DNA from: Riptortus pedestris
Taxonomy: Eukaryota > Arthropoda > Insecta > Hemiptera > Alydidae
Direction: 5' to 3'
NCBI GenBank assembly: GCA_019009955.1
Contig: CM032231.1
Span: 112,216,501-112,280,500, forward strand
Length of the DNA stretch: 64,000 nucleotides
Shown here in pieces: positions 1-9,833 of the stretch (positions are counted from its first letter, which is position 1; every line of letters starts with the position of its first letter). A program made the translations under genes and the position numbers. Below the pieces are notes generated by a model. That model did not search any database. It worked only from the letters and a program-made list of their open reading frames with translations, and had not been told where the DNA came from.

Positions 1-197
1 GCTACTGTGGCTAATTGGAACGGGTTATCTACAGGTCACCACCCTTTTCTAGTGAGGGTGAGACTAAGGATTTTAATTAATGAGTTTTGTCACTAAATAA
101 ATTCCTATTATCCAGGCGGGAATCGAACTCGTCACTCTAGGTTTTAGCATGTGAGATAAAGTCCAACGCTTTAACCTGTATGCCAACCTGATCCCCC
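1..197 (-). repeat. tRNA-derived SINE, cut by window edge
   Basis: Minus-strand copy of the SINE found repeatedly in this window. Its head is at about 197 and its tail side runs off the left edge. A pol III B-box-like sequence (GTTCGATTCCCG on the minus strand) lies near 117-128, and an A-box-like TTAGC...GTGAGTTAA motif characterises the head of the family. The body contains the family sequence around 'CCTTAGTC'. The copy is slightly diverged from the others. Confidence 0.8.
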
Positions 198-948
198 ATT
201 TTTCAAAAGTATAGCCCACTTGTTTAATTACGTTAAAAGAAGCGCAGAAAATAGCACAGAAATAGTCCACTCTTGTCTATTAACTGACATCTAAACAAAA
301 TGATTGGAATGCATCTGCCTCTCAAGGATACAGCATTCATTAAACTGTTTATATACTATTGAACCTAGTAGTTATGCAATATAACTATCTATTACAAGCC
401 AAGACTACTTCAGAACAAACATAAAAATCACTATTTTTTTTTCTCAACAATTACGAGAAGCCATAAAAAAGAGTAGAACATTAAATTGCTAATATTAAAA
501 ATTCACTTATATGAATCATATAATGCATAATTACAATGCGACATTATTTTAATTTTTAATTAAACTAGAAGAATTAAATCTTAATACATGATAATAATGG
601 CAAAGAAAACAACTATTCGTAACCTATTTTATGTTCATATCTACATATTCATTATTTGTAATATAGGACTTATAGAATTAATTTATACAATCAATGCAAT
701 ACATTGTCGTTTAGCAGCGTAGTAATATTTTATGTTTCTTTGACATAAAAGTATAAATATATATATTTAATTTTTTGAATTCATTTGTCTCTCTGTTTTC
801 CCATTTATTTGTTATTTAAATTTTCCTTTTATTCAATGGATATTTTTACCATTTTGTCCTTAAAAGTTGTAGTCTGCAGTGTTTTCTTCGGTAGACTTCT
901 TCATCCACTGTGAGGTAGGATGCATTGATTTACAATTCATCATTCATC

Positions 949-987
<39 letters not shown>

Positions 988-1092
988 AAGAGATTTGTAG
1001 CCACCCTCAGGGATTATAGTTTTTAGAAGTGAGTAATCACGTCAACTTAAGATCCAGAGGAATCTAAATGATTTTTTTCCGGAACACACTCC
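198..1092. other. AT-rich non-coding stretch
   Basis: No coding signal or recognised repeat was seen apart from a (TA)n run at about 951-982. It probably includes the 3' flank of the minus-strand gene that ends at 1156. Confidence 0.5.
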
Positions 1093-1098
1093 TTTATT
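1093..1098 (-). promoter_or_regulatory. Poly(A) signal AATAAA
   Basis: TTTATT on the plus strand reads AATAAA on the minus strand. It lies about 60 bases past the stop codon of the minus-strand terminal exon, which suits a short 3' UTR. Confidence 0.5.
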
Positions 1099-1155
1099 TT
1101 CCAAGATTAACGTGAGGTTTCTACTTATGGCATTTTCAGCCTGCGTGCCATTTAA

Positions 1156-1362
1156 CTACTTGTGATATACTGTAAAGATATTGACTGAACTTTTGGCATC
1201 AGTAACTGCCAAAACCTTCGCCAAAACAGGCTTCCATTTACAGAGAGAATCATAAAGATCTTCGATGGCATTTGCAAATGAGTCAATGTCGTCTTGGTTC
1301 ATAAACATAAAGCTGACACCGTTAAGAGCCAGTTCAGCATATACATGGATCATCCAATTGAT
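1156..1362 (-). CDS. Terminal exon of an unrecognised gene
   Basis: A 69-codon open segment ends in TAG at 1156-1158. Directly upstream on the minus strand is a strong splice acceptor, a pyrimidine-rich tract ending TTTTCAG just above 1362. An AATAAA follows about 60 bases past the stop. The peptide begins INWMIHVYAELALNG and ends SSVNIFTVYHK. It has balanced composition and ordinary codon use, unlike the low-complexity translations around it. I do not recognise the family. Earlier exons should lie at higher coordinates on the minus strand, but I could not identify them with confidence. The acceptor phase (0) is assumed because the frame is open across it. The alternative is a lone exon remnant or a chance ORF, which the acceptor and poly(A) signal make less likely. 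Confidence 0.6.
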   Translation of the reverse strand: MNWMIHVYAELALNGVSFMFMNQDDIDSFANAIEDLYDSLCKWKPVLAKVLAVTDAKSSVNIFTVYHK

Positions 1363-2429
1363 CTGAAAAGAGATATAACTGCAATTTGGATCCTCATGTT
1401 GTTTCGAAATGTTCAGTTTATTATTTGTAGATTCATCAATGCATAGCCGAAATGTCCAACTGCCCTAAAAAGAGCTTACGTACGAAATATACCGTCTTTT
1501 CATTTAAAACCATACCAAACTCTGCAACTTCTATGAAAAAAAAGCAAGTATTTCTTAGCTTAAACTATTTTAATTATTTTTTTTTTTTTTTTAAATATCT
1601 TTTATTGAGTTATTACTAGAAATTTTTAGTGTTCCTTCCGATCACTACAATATTACGAAAAGAAACTTAAAAAATAAGATTTTCTATTTAAATAGAAGAT
1701 GGCTTATAAATCCAATTGGCTATAAGTAGGCTGTCATATTGCACTTGTGAATATTACTGTACCTAATATTAACAAATATATCATTTTTTTTATATCGTAG
1801 CTTGACGAAGTTTAAATATGATAACATGTTAAATAGGGATTAAGATAAGTGTGTTTACTTGTTTTTAGTCTAGGTTGCTGGGCCTTAATTCAATCTGTTT
1901 CTTATGTTAAAGCAAAATGTGCTTAGTTCATTTGTGGACATATCTTGGAGTGGTTTGTTTAATATTAACTATTTTATTGATGAGTGGGATATTTTTGTGT
2001 TTACAAGATTTTAATTATGCGTGTCATTGGTTATCCCCTAATCACGAGAGAGTGATGAATCATTTTCATTCAATCCAAAAGTAACCGAGGAATAATTTTA
2101 TTCCCTTCCAGACGTGTGACGTATCTACTCTATGAATTCTTCAAATGATCGTCTATAAAATGATTGGTAAAATGATGGTTCGGGGATATAAATATACTGA
2201 TGGCAAATATAAATTCCAAATAAATCGAGAACAACATCTAAACATACCCGTAAAAGAAGTGTTCCATCGTGCTTCTTATTTTCCCCCGGTTAGCCCGTAA
2301 TATTGTGTGAGAAATATGTATCCCTTGGTCTACTTCAGAGGTTTGTTTGCTTCTTCAAATGAAAACATATTCACTTCTATTTAATAACATATTTAAGAAA
2401 TACAAGGAAAATTAGAGCATTCCGGGGAA
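1363..2429. other. Non-coding stretch, presumed intron
   Basis: AT-rich with a T-run near 1578-1593. If the exon ending at 1156 is real this is intronic. No exon or repeat was recognised here. Confidence 0.4.
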
Positions 2430-2770
2430 AATGGGTAGATTGAACCAGGGCGGGAATCTAGAACCTTTCAGGCTACGACCCGGCGTCGACCAATCAACGG
2501 GCGAGTTGGTGCTTAGAACCTGCTAGTGCGGACGTCAGGTTAATATAAACTCAGCCAGGTCTCGTTTACTTGAGAATCAGTGATTTGACCAGTGATTCGT
2601 GGGATCGACTCGTGATTTATGTCGCTGTGTAAGAACGCGAAGTGTATATTGCAATTAGTAGTGAAAACAAATTTACCAAGCGTGAAAATTAAAGCAATGG
2701 TCGTCAAATAAATTGTTTAGTGATGAAAACGTTAAAGTTTGTGTATTTAATTTTGCAATCAAAGGAACCC
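2430..2770 (+). repeat. Candidate solo LTR or promoter-like block
   Basis: A block with higher GC than its surroundings. It has a CCAAT-type sequence (GACCAATCA, about 2487-2495), a TATA-like AATATAAAC (about 2541-2549) and AATAAA near 2709. That order (CCAAT, TATA, then poly(A) signal within 250 bases) is what a solo LTR shows. I could not define TG...CA ends or a target duplication, and no internal retrotransposon region is attached. A cellular promoter is possible. Confidence 0.25.
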
Positions 2771-3107
2771 TTTAATTCATCAATCAACCTCTATTTTTTC
2801 TGTAGGAAACGTAACAACTTGAATACGTTCATCTCTACTTGCAGTCAAAGTTTTTAATCTCCAGAGAGGAAATATCAGAGAGATACCGTTGATATTCTTG
2901 ACCAATTATCTGAGGAGAAATCGCTGTCTATTAAATCACTAATAGTTCAATTCACTCCCCATTATTGGTACGATAATCATCGCGTCATTGACTAACTAAA
3001 TATTTTTTTTTTTTTAATTCTCTCGCTGAGAACACTTCACACCTCTAAAGAAGTTATAGTTTCTTACACTCCCGACTAACCACTAGACACTGCAGCCCTT
3101 ACAGGAC
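2771..3107. other. No feature seen
   Basis: AT-rich sequence with a T-run near 3004-3015. No gene or recognised repeat was found. Confidence 0.4.
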
Positions 3108-3215
3108 ACATGAGTTCTTCTCTAAATAAATTCCAAATGCCCAAGCTTGAATCGAACCCACCGATTCTAGGTTTTCCACGTTAAATGAGGCCAATGTCTT
3201 AACACATTGCTACTT
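3108..3215 (-). repeat. SINE fragment
   Basis: The tRNA-related head half of the window's SINE family on the minus strand, diverged. It includes the B-box-like region (reverse complement of 'aatcgaacc') and the ACCTAGA motif downstream of the anticodon-equivalent position. The tail half is missing or unrecognisable. Confidence 0.6.
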
Positions 3216-4202
3216 TGAGAAATTGCTAAACTGCCGTCCACAGAGTTGGATCGCGTAAAAAAAAAGGTTTCGAATCATAGTACTAAGAAATATTTTGGTC
3301 ACCTCTTCAAGTGTCATATAAAGTTGCTGACTTAGCTCTCTTCCCCTCCTACATTCCTTCCATTGAAAGGGGGGATCTTTTATTGTTGTTTTACAATACA
3401 GACATCCTAAGTACTGGAATGGCACGAATAAGACGTCATCATTCATTTCAGTTTCTGTTTCTTCCTCAATAAGAGCCTAATGTACTGACGAGGCTTTAAT
3501 ATTAAGGCAAAGACAATTATTCAAATCATTTTAGTAATTTAGCATAACTTTATTGATGCTTGAAAACAGGGTAAATGGGACTATTAACACTTTGCCAACA
3601 GGTGGTACAGTATAAATTAATTTTAAAAATATATTTGGATGTTTCTATTTCTAGATCACTTGAATAACCACAAGGTTGTTACGCTTACGTTATGAGTGGG
3701 ATTCCCTGATGGTCAATGGCATTGATTACATAATCCAAGGTATTTTCTAGTCCTTCCTAGAAAATGGTACTAACCTATAGATAACTCAGCTAGGGTAGCC
3801 ATATTAGCGGAGGGCATTAATAAACTATTTTGTATTTCAGGTATCAACTGAGTAAAGATTAGTTTTGCTTAAGGTGCAAAATAATGATAGTAAGAATGCA
3901 ATAATAATGTGACACTAGGATTATTTTTATTTTTCTCAAATATTTGTATTTTATTTTGTTGGACCTGTTCATTTACTCGTTTATTTATTTATTTGGCACA
4001 AATTTAGCAGTTGAAATTTTACCCATTTCCTGTTGACCGATTTATCTGATATTTCGCACACACATTTAGTTCTGTTGATTATACAATTTAATATAGGCAG
4101 TATCTTTGTAAATCCAAGATGGCCGTCTGTACGAAATAGTGGTCCTACTTTTTTCTTCACAACTCGCTCAATATGTGTATGAAATGAAAGGAATACATTA
4201 CG

Positions 4203-4249
<47 letters not shown>

Positions 4250-4707
4250 CCAACATGGCCTCTCTCAAAATGAGGATTACATATTTTTTCTTCACTCCTC
4301 CTCATGAATCTAAGATTGACAACGGCAAGATTTCATATTGTTTCAAATTAATAAAATCGTGTGTCTTATCGTAAACTGAATAAAATCGTAAATAGCATTT
4401 ATAATCAACTGTTGATATAAATTTCACAGGCCCCACGATTTTATTTATTTGTCTGATCAATATCCTTGATTGATGAGGAGAGTGGTGTGATGACTGGTAC
4501 CTAGGACCTAGGATTATTTTTTAGCTTTTAGTACATTTTTTTCGTAATTTTTACCTGTATTTTTTTCAATAAAACCAATTAACATTAAATAAATTAAACA
4601 TTTTTCCTTACTTATTTTTTTTTATTTAGCTCAAATTTTTATTTCATACTAAAATACATATGTCACTGTATGGGTTGTTATTTATTATTAATAATTAACT
4701 TCTACAT
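3216..4707. other. Mostly unassigned sequence
   Basis: Contains a (TA)n array at about 4208-4246. A minus-strand open frame between about 3210 and 3469 has fairly even composition, but no convincing acceptor or donor and no recognised motif, so it is not called as an exon. Two copies of a short motif (AATCCAAGATGGCC near 4111, AATCCAACATGGCC near 4246) flank the array. Confidence 0.35.
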
Positions 4708-4802
4708 TATGCTACTTTTGCTGAGTTATCTACAAGTTATGACTCATTTCTAGCCAGAGTGGGACTAAGGAAACAACACCAGAGTTGGGATTTTCACTCG
4801 TG
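4708..4802 (-). repeat. SINE fragment (tail half)
   Basis: Matches the 3' body of the SINE on the minus strand: GTTATCTACA, TTTCTAGCC and GGGACTAAGGA in the family order. The tRNA-like head is absent. Confidence 0.55.
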
Positions 4803-4850
4803 TGTAATAAATATACCTATATATATTTCTAATTATTTTATTTTTTTAAA

Positions 4851-5110
4851 AAAGATCAAGTTCGTTAATGGCTGAAATAGGGCCTGTGGGAGGGGGGGGT
4901 TCTAGGGGGATTTCGAAAATTCAAAATATCTCCGTTACTATACATCGGATCGAAAAATTGTATAGCACCAATCTTATTGCAAATTGAAAGATCTATAAAT
5001 GTTGTACGATATAAGTGTCCTTTATCATGAATATTAACCTAGATGTTTGGTATTTATACCTATAGTTAGTAGGCTTTCAGTAAACCCCCACTCGTACTTA
5101 AAACTGTTTT
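4851..5110 (+). repeat. HINE-family internal fragment
   Basis: Middle part of the HINE-like element in plus orientation. It runs from the GATCAAGTTCGTTAATGGCT segment, through the G-run and the AAATATCTCCGTTACTATAC segment, to the TAAACCCCCACTC block. Neither terminal hairpin is present. Confidence 0.7.
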
Positions 5111-5139
5111 ATACCAGAACTTGGGACGTTTCAAAGAGC

Positions 5140-5630
5140 ACGTCATAAGGATAGTGTCAGTTCTTTATTCCTCTAAGGGAAGTCTGCTGATTAGCAGAAG
5201 AGCATTGTCTCAACTTGACCCGACCTTTACGCTGCCCAGGATCAAGTGGGAACGCTTAAGGACGCCCGGTCGGTGGGAAATCCCTGTTGAACGTCATCAA
5301 AATGGTCATTGTGCGAAACGCTCAGGAATTCTCCTTGGTCATTAGGAGGCGTCCAAGAAGGGCAGTCTCCCTGAGACACGCAGCGCTGAGGCCGGCACGT
5401 AGGAAGTTGTACGAAGCCGGTTTGGAAGGCCACTGGAAATTCCAAGAACTAATTGTCCTATTGACTGGATAATTCTGGTGACAACATCCTGACTTAGCGA
5501 TAAACCAATAAAGAATCTACGAGGTTCGTAAAAAGTGGAATGTACTCCTTGCCTAAAAGACTTAAGAGTAATAAATACGTTTTCAGCCAGGTCCTTAAAC
5601 CAAAGTTTCTTGTCTGGCATTTATTCATAA
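5140..5630. repeat. GC-richer block, possible LTR-like repeat
   Basis: About 490 bases stand out from the AT-rich surroundings. Several overlapping open frames exist on both strands, but none has a recognised domain and the overlaps argue against any being real. Two AATAAA motifs (near 5508 and 5570) lie toward the right end, as in an LTR read left to right. Ends and target duplication were not resolved. Confidence 0.25.
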
Positions 5631-6795
5631 TAAGGTAATGTGTAGTCAGTTTAAGAATTTATAATTGGTAGGGTGGGGCTGTGGTCTACTGATTAAGCAC
5701 TGTGCCACCATTTTAAAATCCGGGAGAGCATTATCCGTTTTATTAAGAAGCATTTTGCTTTATCTTGTCTTTATGTAAAAGTTGAAATATATATCAAGAA
5801 TAGTCGAATTATTTCGAATGATACTTTACTCAATATAAAATTAATTAAATTATCAGCTCCTGCACTGTTTAGGAATATTTTCAATCAGCAATACAGAATG
5901 TTTCTTATTTATACTTTCATTTTAAATAGGTACACAATTTCTTTTCTTCAATTAAATGGAGGCCCATATTAAGTGTGGATTTGAATGCTTTCCAGAGTGA
6001 CTGCATATTGCATTTACTATCTTAATAAATCCTGAAGAATGTATTTTGTACTTTTCATAGCACTGTTACTATTTATTGGCGTGTTTTCATATTTGTCGGT
6101 GAGGACAGAATTCAACAAGTACAGTTGATAAGCGCTTTGGATGCTAGAGCTAAAACTCCAGCTTCGTCAGATGACTTAAGAGTAGGGTTTGTTTGCGTGT
6201 CCGGTTTGGGTAGTTGATAATTGTACAAAATGCATAGTAACCTCGGAAGCAGAAAGTGACAAAATCATTGAATTCCTTGGCCTCAAATAATCAGGTAAAA
6301 CACGGCATAAAAACAGCACCACTTTAACAGCTGCTGTAACATAGTGTTCAATAGAATATACGACCTAGCAATATATGGATCAGATATAACTTGTGGTTGT
6401 TGTCCAGGCGACACTGTTATAATTAGGCACTGACGATGGAGTGCTGACTCTGAAAGTGCACTCTGCATAAAATAAAAACCATAGTAGACTTTTTATTGAT
6501 CCTGATCAATTGGTTCCTCTCCCATCCAGCATATTCCAGGGATAGCAATATAAAGGAAATGCCATTGATAATTATATCAAGGAAAGAAAAAAATCCAGCA
6601 AACAGGTTAAAACACTGTAATTGTTCGGTTATACGGTACGGTTAACCGAACCAGTCACTAAAATTCACACAGAAACTTACCCAAGACCCGACCATATATA
6701 AACTCACTAATCCAACCAATTCTTCGCCGACAGGCCTGACAACAATACAAGATAGTGAAAGTAACCCTTCATTTGATATACAATGTTCAGTTGTT
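5631..6795. other. No feature seen
   Basis: AT-rich sequence without a convincing ORF, recognised repeat end or RNA gene. Short open frames here look like chance. Confidence 0.4.
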
Positions 6796-7673
6796 TTTAG
6801 CAAATTTCCCTTAAGGAAAATCAGCAATGGAGGACGTACTCATGAAGCGATTTTCGAAAAGTTCTTCAAATGCCCGTCGATCCTACCCAGGAGATGATAA
6901 AAATGAGGTCCATTCAACATTATATATGTATATTTGTCTGTTAACGCTCTAGTGGTATGAATTTTTGTTTGATCGATATCCAAACTTCTTATTTAATTGT
7001 TTTACTAAATAGAAAGATCAAGTTCGTTAATGGCTGAGATCGGCCCTGTGGAAGGGGGGGGGATTCCAAATATCTCTGTTACTATACGTCGGATCGAAAA
7101 ATTGTATAGAGCCAATCTTATTTATTGCTAATTGAATGATCTATAAATATGGTTGTTTACATATTTTCTGTATCATGAACCCCCCTCCTACTCATGTCAT
7201 ATTACTAATAAGCTTTTATATCATGAACCACTTCAGAAGGTTAAATAAGTTGTAAATTATTGTCATACCTCTCGGTGGAGACCGTCGTCACTGGCTGATG
7301 GTTGAGTACCGCTGGCAAGCGCTTTCGATGCGATGGCATCATCTTCAAGCCTGTTGATAATTGTACGCAGTACAACCATCAACAGGCTTGAAGATGATGC
7401 CATCGCATCGATAACACAATGCCAGCGGTACTCAACCATCAGCCAGCGACGACGGTCTCCACCGAGAGGTATGACAATAGTATCATTTATATTGGCGGTT
7501 CTAACCTTTTATTTGAATAACTTGTAAATTGACTGAATGATTTATTACCATTTGTGTTTATTCACTTAATACTAACGGTGGTGTTATTATTATTGTTACT
7601 TATCTACTGTAGACCTTCGTGTGGGAAATCTGCTTACTTTACACAGCTCCTGCGTGACGAAATTTTTTTGCTG
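6796..7673 (+). mobile_element. HINE-like Helitron, full-length, with nested palindrome
   Basis: The A end starts at about 6796 with a diverged hairpin (AGCAAATTTCCCTTAAGG). The internal segments follow in normal order: CTCATGAAGCGATTTTCG, the ATCCTACCCAGGAGATGA block, a reduced TA microsatellite, TTTGTTTGATCG, the G-run and ATCTCTGTTACTATACG. The B end lies at 7629-7673 (GTGGGAAATCTGCTTACTTT, then the stem-loop and GTGACGAAATTTT). The copy is interrupted at 7258-7479 by a near-perfect palindrome that other copies lack. No protein is encoded; mobility would depend on an autonomous Helentron elsewhere. Confidence 0.8.
7258..7479. mobile_element. Foldback palindrome inserted in a HINE
   Basis: About 222 bases with arms of roughly 105 bases that are near-perfect inverted repeats around about 7368. 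The left arm begins TATTGTCATACCTCTCGG and the right arm ends CCGAGAGGTATGACAATA. Mismatches cluster near the middle of the arms (about 7318-7330 against 7410-7420). It is absent from other copies of the host HINE, so it arrived later. The composition (GCGATGGCATCATC, CGGTACTCAACC) is GC-richer than the host. A plus-strand ORF running through it is a by-product of the palindrome. A transcript would form a long hairpin. Confidence 0.8.
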
Positions 7674-8394
7674 GCGAATTTTTTAAATTATTTTGTGAAG
7701 AGTGTTTGTTTTGAGTGTGGAGCCTTGATAAGAAATGGATTTCATGGAAAGGGGGGGGGGGAGTTCATATCACTGACATTTTCAAGAAAAAAAATTCTAG
7801 TCATTGCCATTTAACGTCGAGGTAAATTAAATTTGAATTCTTTGATCTGATTCAGGTATATTTTTAAAGTGACAAACTTAATGATGCCAATGCAATCAAT
7901 ATTGGTAATCAATATTTAATGGAAGTAAATTGAGGAATCGTGATTCGCTTAGTGAGTCGTAAAATAGGTTTTTCTTTCTTCGTTTATTTTCACGACTAAC
8001 AGTTTGGGTGGAATTGAGATAACAGTCCGCTTCTTGGAATACTTTCTGTGTGTAATGCGAATTGTCTTCAGTGGCAACAGGAACATCTTTCATATTCTTG
8101 TCGCTCAACCGCGACTGTTTCTTGTAAGTAACTTGTGAAAATAACTAAAACAGCCAGGTCTCTCAGATATTTGTGAAGAACGAAGAACGTTTGCATGCGG
8201 TATTTACATCAGGTACATTTTACATGTTGATATTCGTAAAAAATAATACGCACTATGAGTTTCAGAGCTCATAGACGGGTCATGAACGTCAATAGTCCTT
8301 AAATTAATAAGATTAAGAAAAATAATTACTGTTTTATAAATTATATTTACAAACTACCGCTTTATGCTACTATAACTAATCGTGTGCTGGTGAT
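7674..8394. other. Unassigned stretch with one minus-strand open frame
   Basis: A minus-strand frame between about 8140 and 7896 encodes a hydrophilic, non-repetitive peptide (it includes NMKDVPVATEDNSHYTQK). No clear donor, acceptor or family was seen. It could be an exon of the minus-strand gene that ends at 1156, but support is weak. The rest is AT-rich and unremarkable. Confidence 0.25.
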
Positions 8395-8435
8395 GACTCA
8401 GGTTTTTCAGAACACAGTTTTGTGACTCCCCACAA

Positions 8436-8499
8436 TTAATTTTTAAACACGCTAAGCGTTTTCAGGAATTAACATTTCCATCATCACAGCTACAAACAA
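8436..8499 (-). ncRNA. Hammerhead-like motif, decayed copy
   Basis: Read on the minus strand: a strand TTGTTTGTA, then GTGATGA (core expected CTGATGA, so the invariant C is G here), a GGAA...TTCC stem II, an intact GAAA, stem III ACGC-TTA-GCGT, then an A-rich strand that can pair with the first. It aligns base by base with the inverted copy at 9607-9669. Stem II has an unpaired T-T at its base. The copy is probably inactive because of the C substitution. Confidence 0.4.
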
Positions 8500-8604
8500 T
8501 AAAGTACAATAAATAAGTAGTTTGAACGGGACAGAGACTAGTCTGGGTATGAGAGGTGCGTTTGTGTCCGTCTGCACATTTACAACCATCTTATTATTAG
8601 CTTT

Positions 8605-9430
8605 CTAGAGTTTTATTTCTATGCAGTCCACCGTATCCATCAAATAACCTTTGCCATCACTGTGGAGTAACTTAATCTGGTGGTTGTGCTTCCTACAGTG
8701 GGAATAAAAGTCCGTCACGCAGGGGCTGCGTAAACTAAGCAGATTTCCCACGTGAAGTTTTACTATAGAGAAATTTAAGAATAGAGAGTCAAACAGTTAT
8801 GGGAACTGCCCGAACTAGCTCTTGACGGAAACTCACGACTAGACCCGAAGTTAGCCGAAAACAGCTCAGAAGCTGAAAACAGGAAAATGCAAATATCTCG
8901 GTTAATATTCAAGATACAGAATAAATGTAAATAACATTATTTATAGTAAATTTAATTTGCAATAAGATTGATTCTATATAATTTTTCGATCCGACGTATA
9001 GTAACGGAGATATTTCGAATTTTCGAAAATCCTGCCCTCTAAACCCCCCCCCCTCCCACTGGTCCGATTTCAGCCACTAACGAACTTGATCTTTATTTTT
9101 GCATAAAACGTTTAAATATCGAGTTTGGTAACGATAAAACGAAAATTGCGTCCGCTAGAGCATTATCAGACAAATATATATATTTTTTGAAAGGACCTCA
9201 TTTTCGTCATCTCTTAGGTAGGATCGATGGATATTTGAAGAACTTTTTCGAAAATCCCGTCATGAGTACGACCTCAATAGCTGATTATCCTTAAGGGAAA
9301 TCTGCTAAAACTCGGAGCCTACCTCTCATGTGTTCCTTAGTCCTGATTCCCAATTTCCTCTCTGTCCTCCCTACGTAGCTGGCCTCACACACCCCACACT
9401 CAGCATGTACACCCCTCATCTGTCAGCATA
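8605..9430 (-). pseudogene. GIY-YIG endonuclease end of a Penelope-like polyprotein
   Basis: Reading leftwards from about 9417, the translation contains ECGVCEASYVGRT, then RKLGIRTKEHMRGRLR. This is the C-x2-C...YVG-x-T-x-R-x-L-x-x-R-x-x-EH pattern of Penelope GIY-YIG endonucleases. The HINE at 8706-9310 interrupts it straight after RGRLR. Beyond the HINE the frame resumes with HNHQIKLLHSDGKGYLMDT, VDCIEIKL and a stop at 8605-8607. Upstream of the YVG core a one-base shift or stop breaks the frame near 9425, and the reverse transcriptase is missing. The protein would nick DNA for target-primed reverse transcription; this copy cannot make it. Confidence 0.75.
8706..9310 (-). mobile_element. 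HINE-like Helitron, complete, nested in Penelope ORF
   Basis: Minus orientation. The B end at 8706-8760 reads AAAAGTCCGTCACGCAGG and continues through the hairpin to GCAGATTTCCCACG. The A end at about 9280-9310 reads TTAAGGGAAATCTGCTAAAA. The internal block order matches other copies. It splits the Penelope ORF so cleanly that both insertion edges can be read, giving independent support for the element boundaries. Confidence 0.85.
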
Positions 9431-9606
9431 CTTGATCCTAGAGAAATTCTGAAGTTATGTCCCCTTGCAGTAGGCTGTTCTAATGCCCTGCCTATTTAGT
9501 TTTCTGCCCAGGATCTCAGAAAGTCGACCTAAATATAACAAAATTCCCAAGGATTCAGCCTCTTTTAAAATAGTTTTAGACCAAACTCCTTATTTATTGA
9601 GCTTTA

Positions 9607-9669
9607 TTGTTTTTAGCTCTGATGATGGGGATGCAAATTCCTAAAAGCGCTAAGCGTTTTTAAAAATAA
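9607..9669 (+). ncRNA. Hammerhead-ribozyme-like motif
   Basis: Order seen: strand TTGTTTTTA (9607-9615), core CTGATGA (9619-9625), a stem II in which TGGGGAT can pair with ATTCCTA, then TAAA where GAAA is expected (9642-9645), stem III with CGC-TAA-GCG (9648-9656), then TAAAAATAA (9661-9669), which pairs with the first strand over nine positions. Core order and helices fit a type I hammerhead of the sort reported in Penelope-like elements. Against it: the G-to-T in GAAA, and three unpaired bases (GCT) between stem I and the core. It lies on the opposite strand from the endonuclease ORF, as the inverted partner of 8436-8499. Confidence 0.45.
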
Positions 9670-9721
9670 ATTGCGAGGAGTCACAAAACTGTGTTCTGAA
9701 TAACCTGAAAGATTTTTCAGG

Positions 9722-9833
9722 TTACTCAAACTTTATCTTGCCCCTAAATAAATTTCTCTAGCCTTCGCAGAATCGAGCCCTTTTCACTAGGTTTGCCACC
9801 AATGCCTTAACACACAAGGCTACCTTGAGCTCC
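9722..9833 (-). repeat. SINE fragment
   Basis: tRNA-like head half of the SINE on the minus strand, diverged: CCTAAATAAATT, then GCAGAATCGAGCCC (B-box complement), then CACTAGGTTTGCCA. It abuts the inverted Penelope end. Confidence 0.5.

Larger units (their letters stand above)
8395..9720 (-). mobile_element. Penelope-like element 3' part, interrupted by a HINE
   Basis: Three minus-strand segments fit one Penelope-like retroelement. The first is a GIY-YIG endonuclease core encoded at about 9330-9430. The second is the C-terminal tail with its stop at 8605-8607. The third is a roughly 130-base end sequence at 8395-8530 that recurs in inverted orientation at about 9595-9720. A HINE (8706-9310) sits inside the ORF. 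Penelope elements are known for GIY-YIG endonucleases, complex or inverted terminal repeats and hammerhead motifs, so the combination is coherent. The copy is 5'-truncated: no reverse transcriptase motifs were found. Confidence 0.75.

Noticed and set aside
950..982. CRISPR-like or satellite array
   Set aside because: The only periodic arrays are simple TA, GT and GATA repeats, mostly tied to HINE microsatellite slots.
7333..7527. 64-codon plus-strand frame
   Set aside because: It runs through the foldback palindrome; the pattern is structural.
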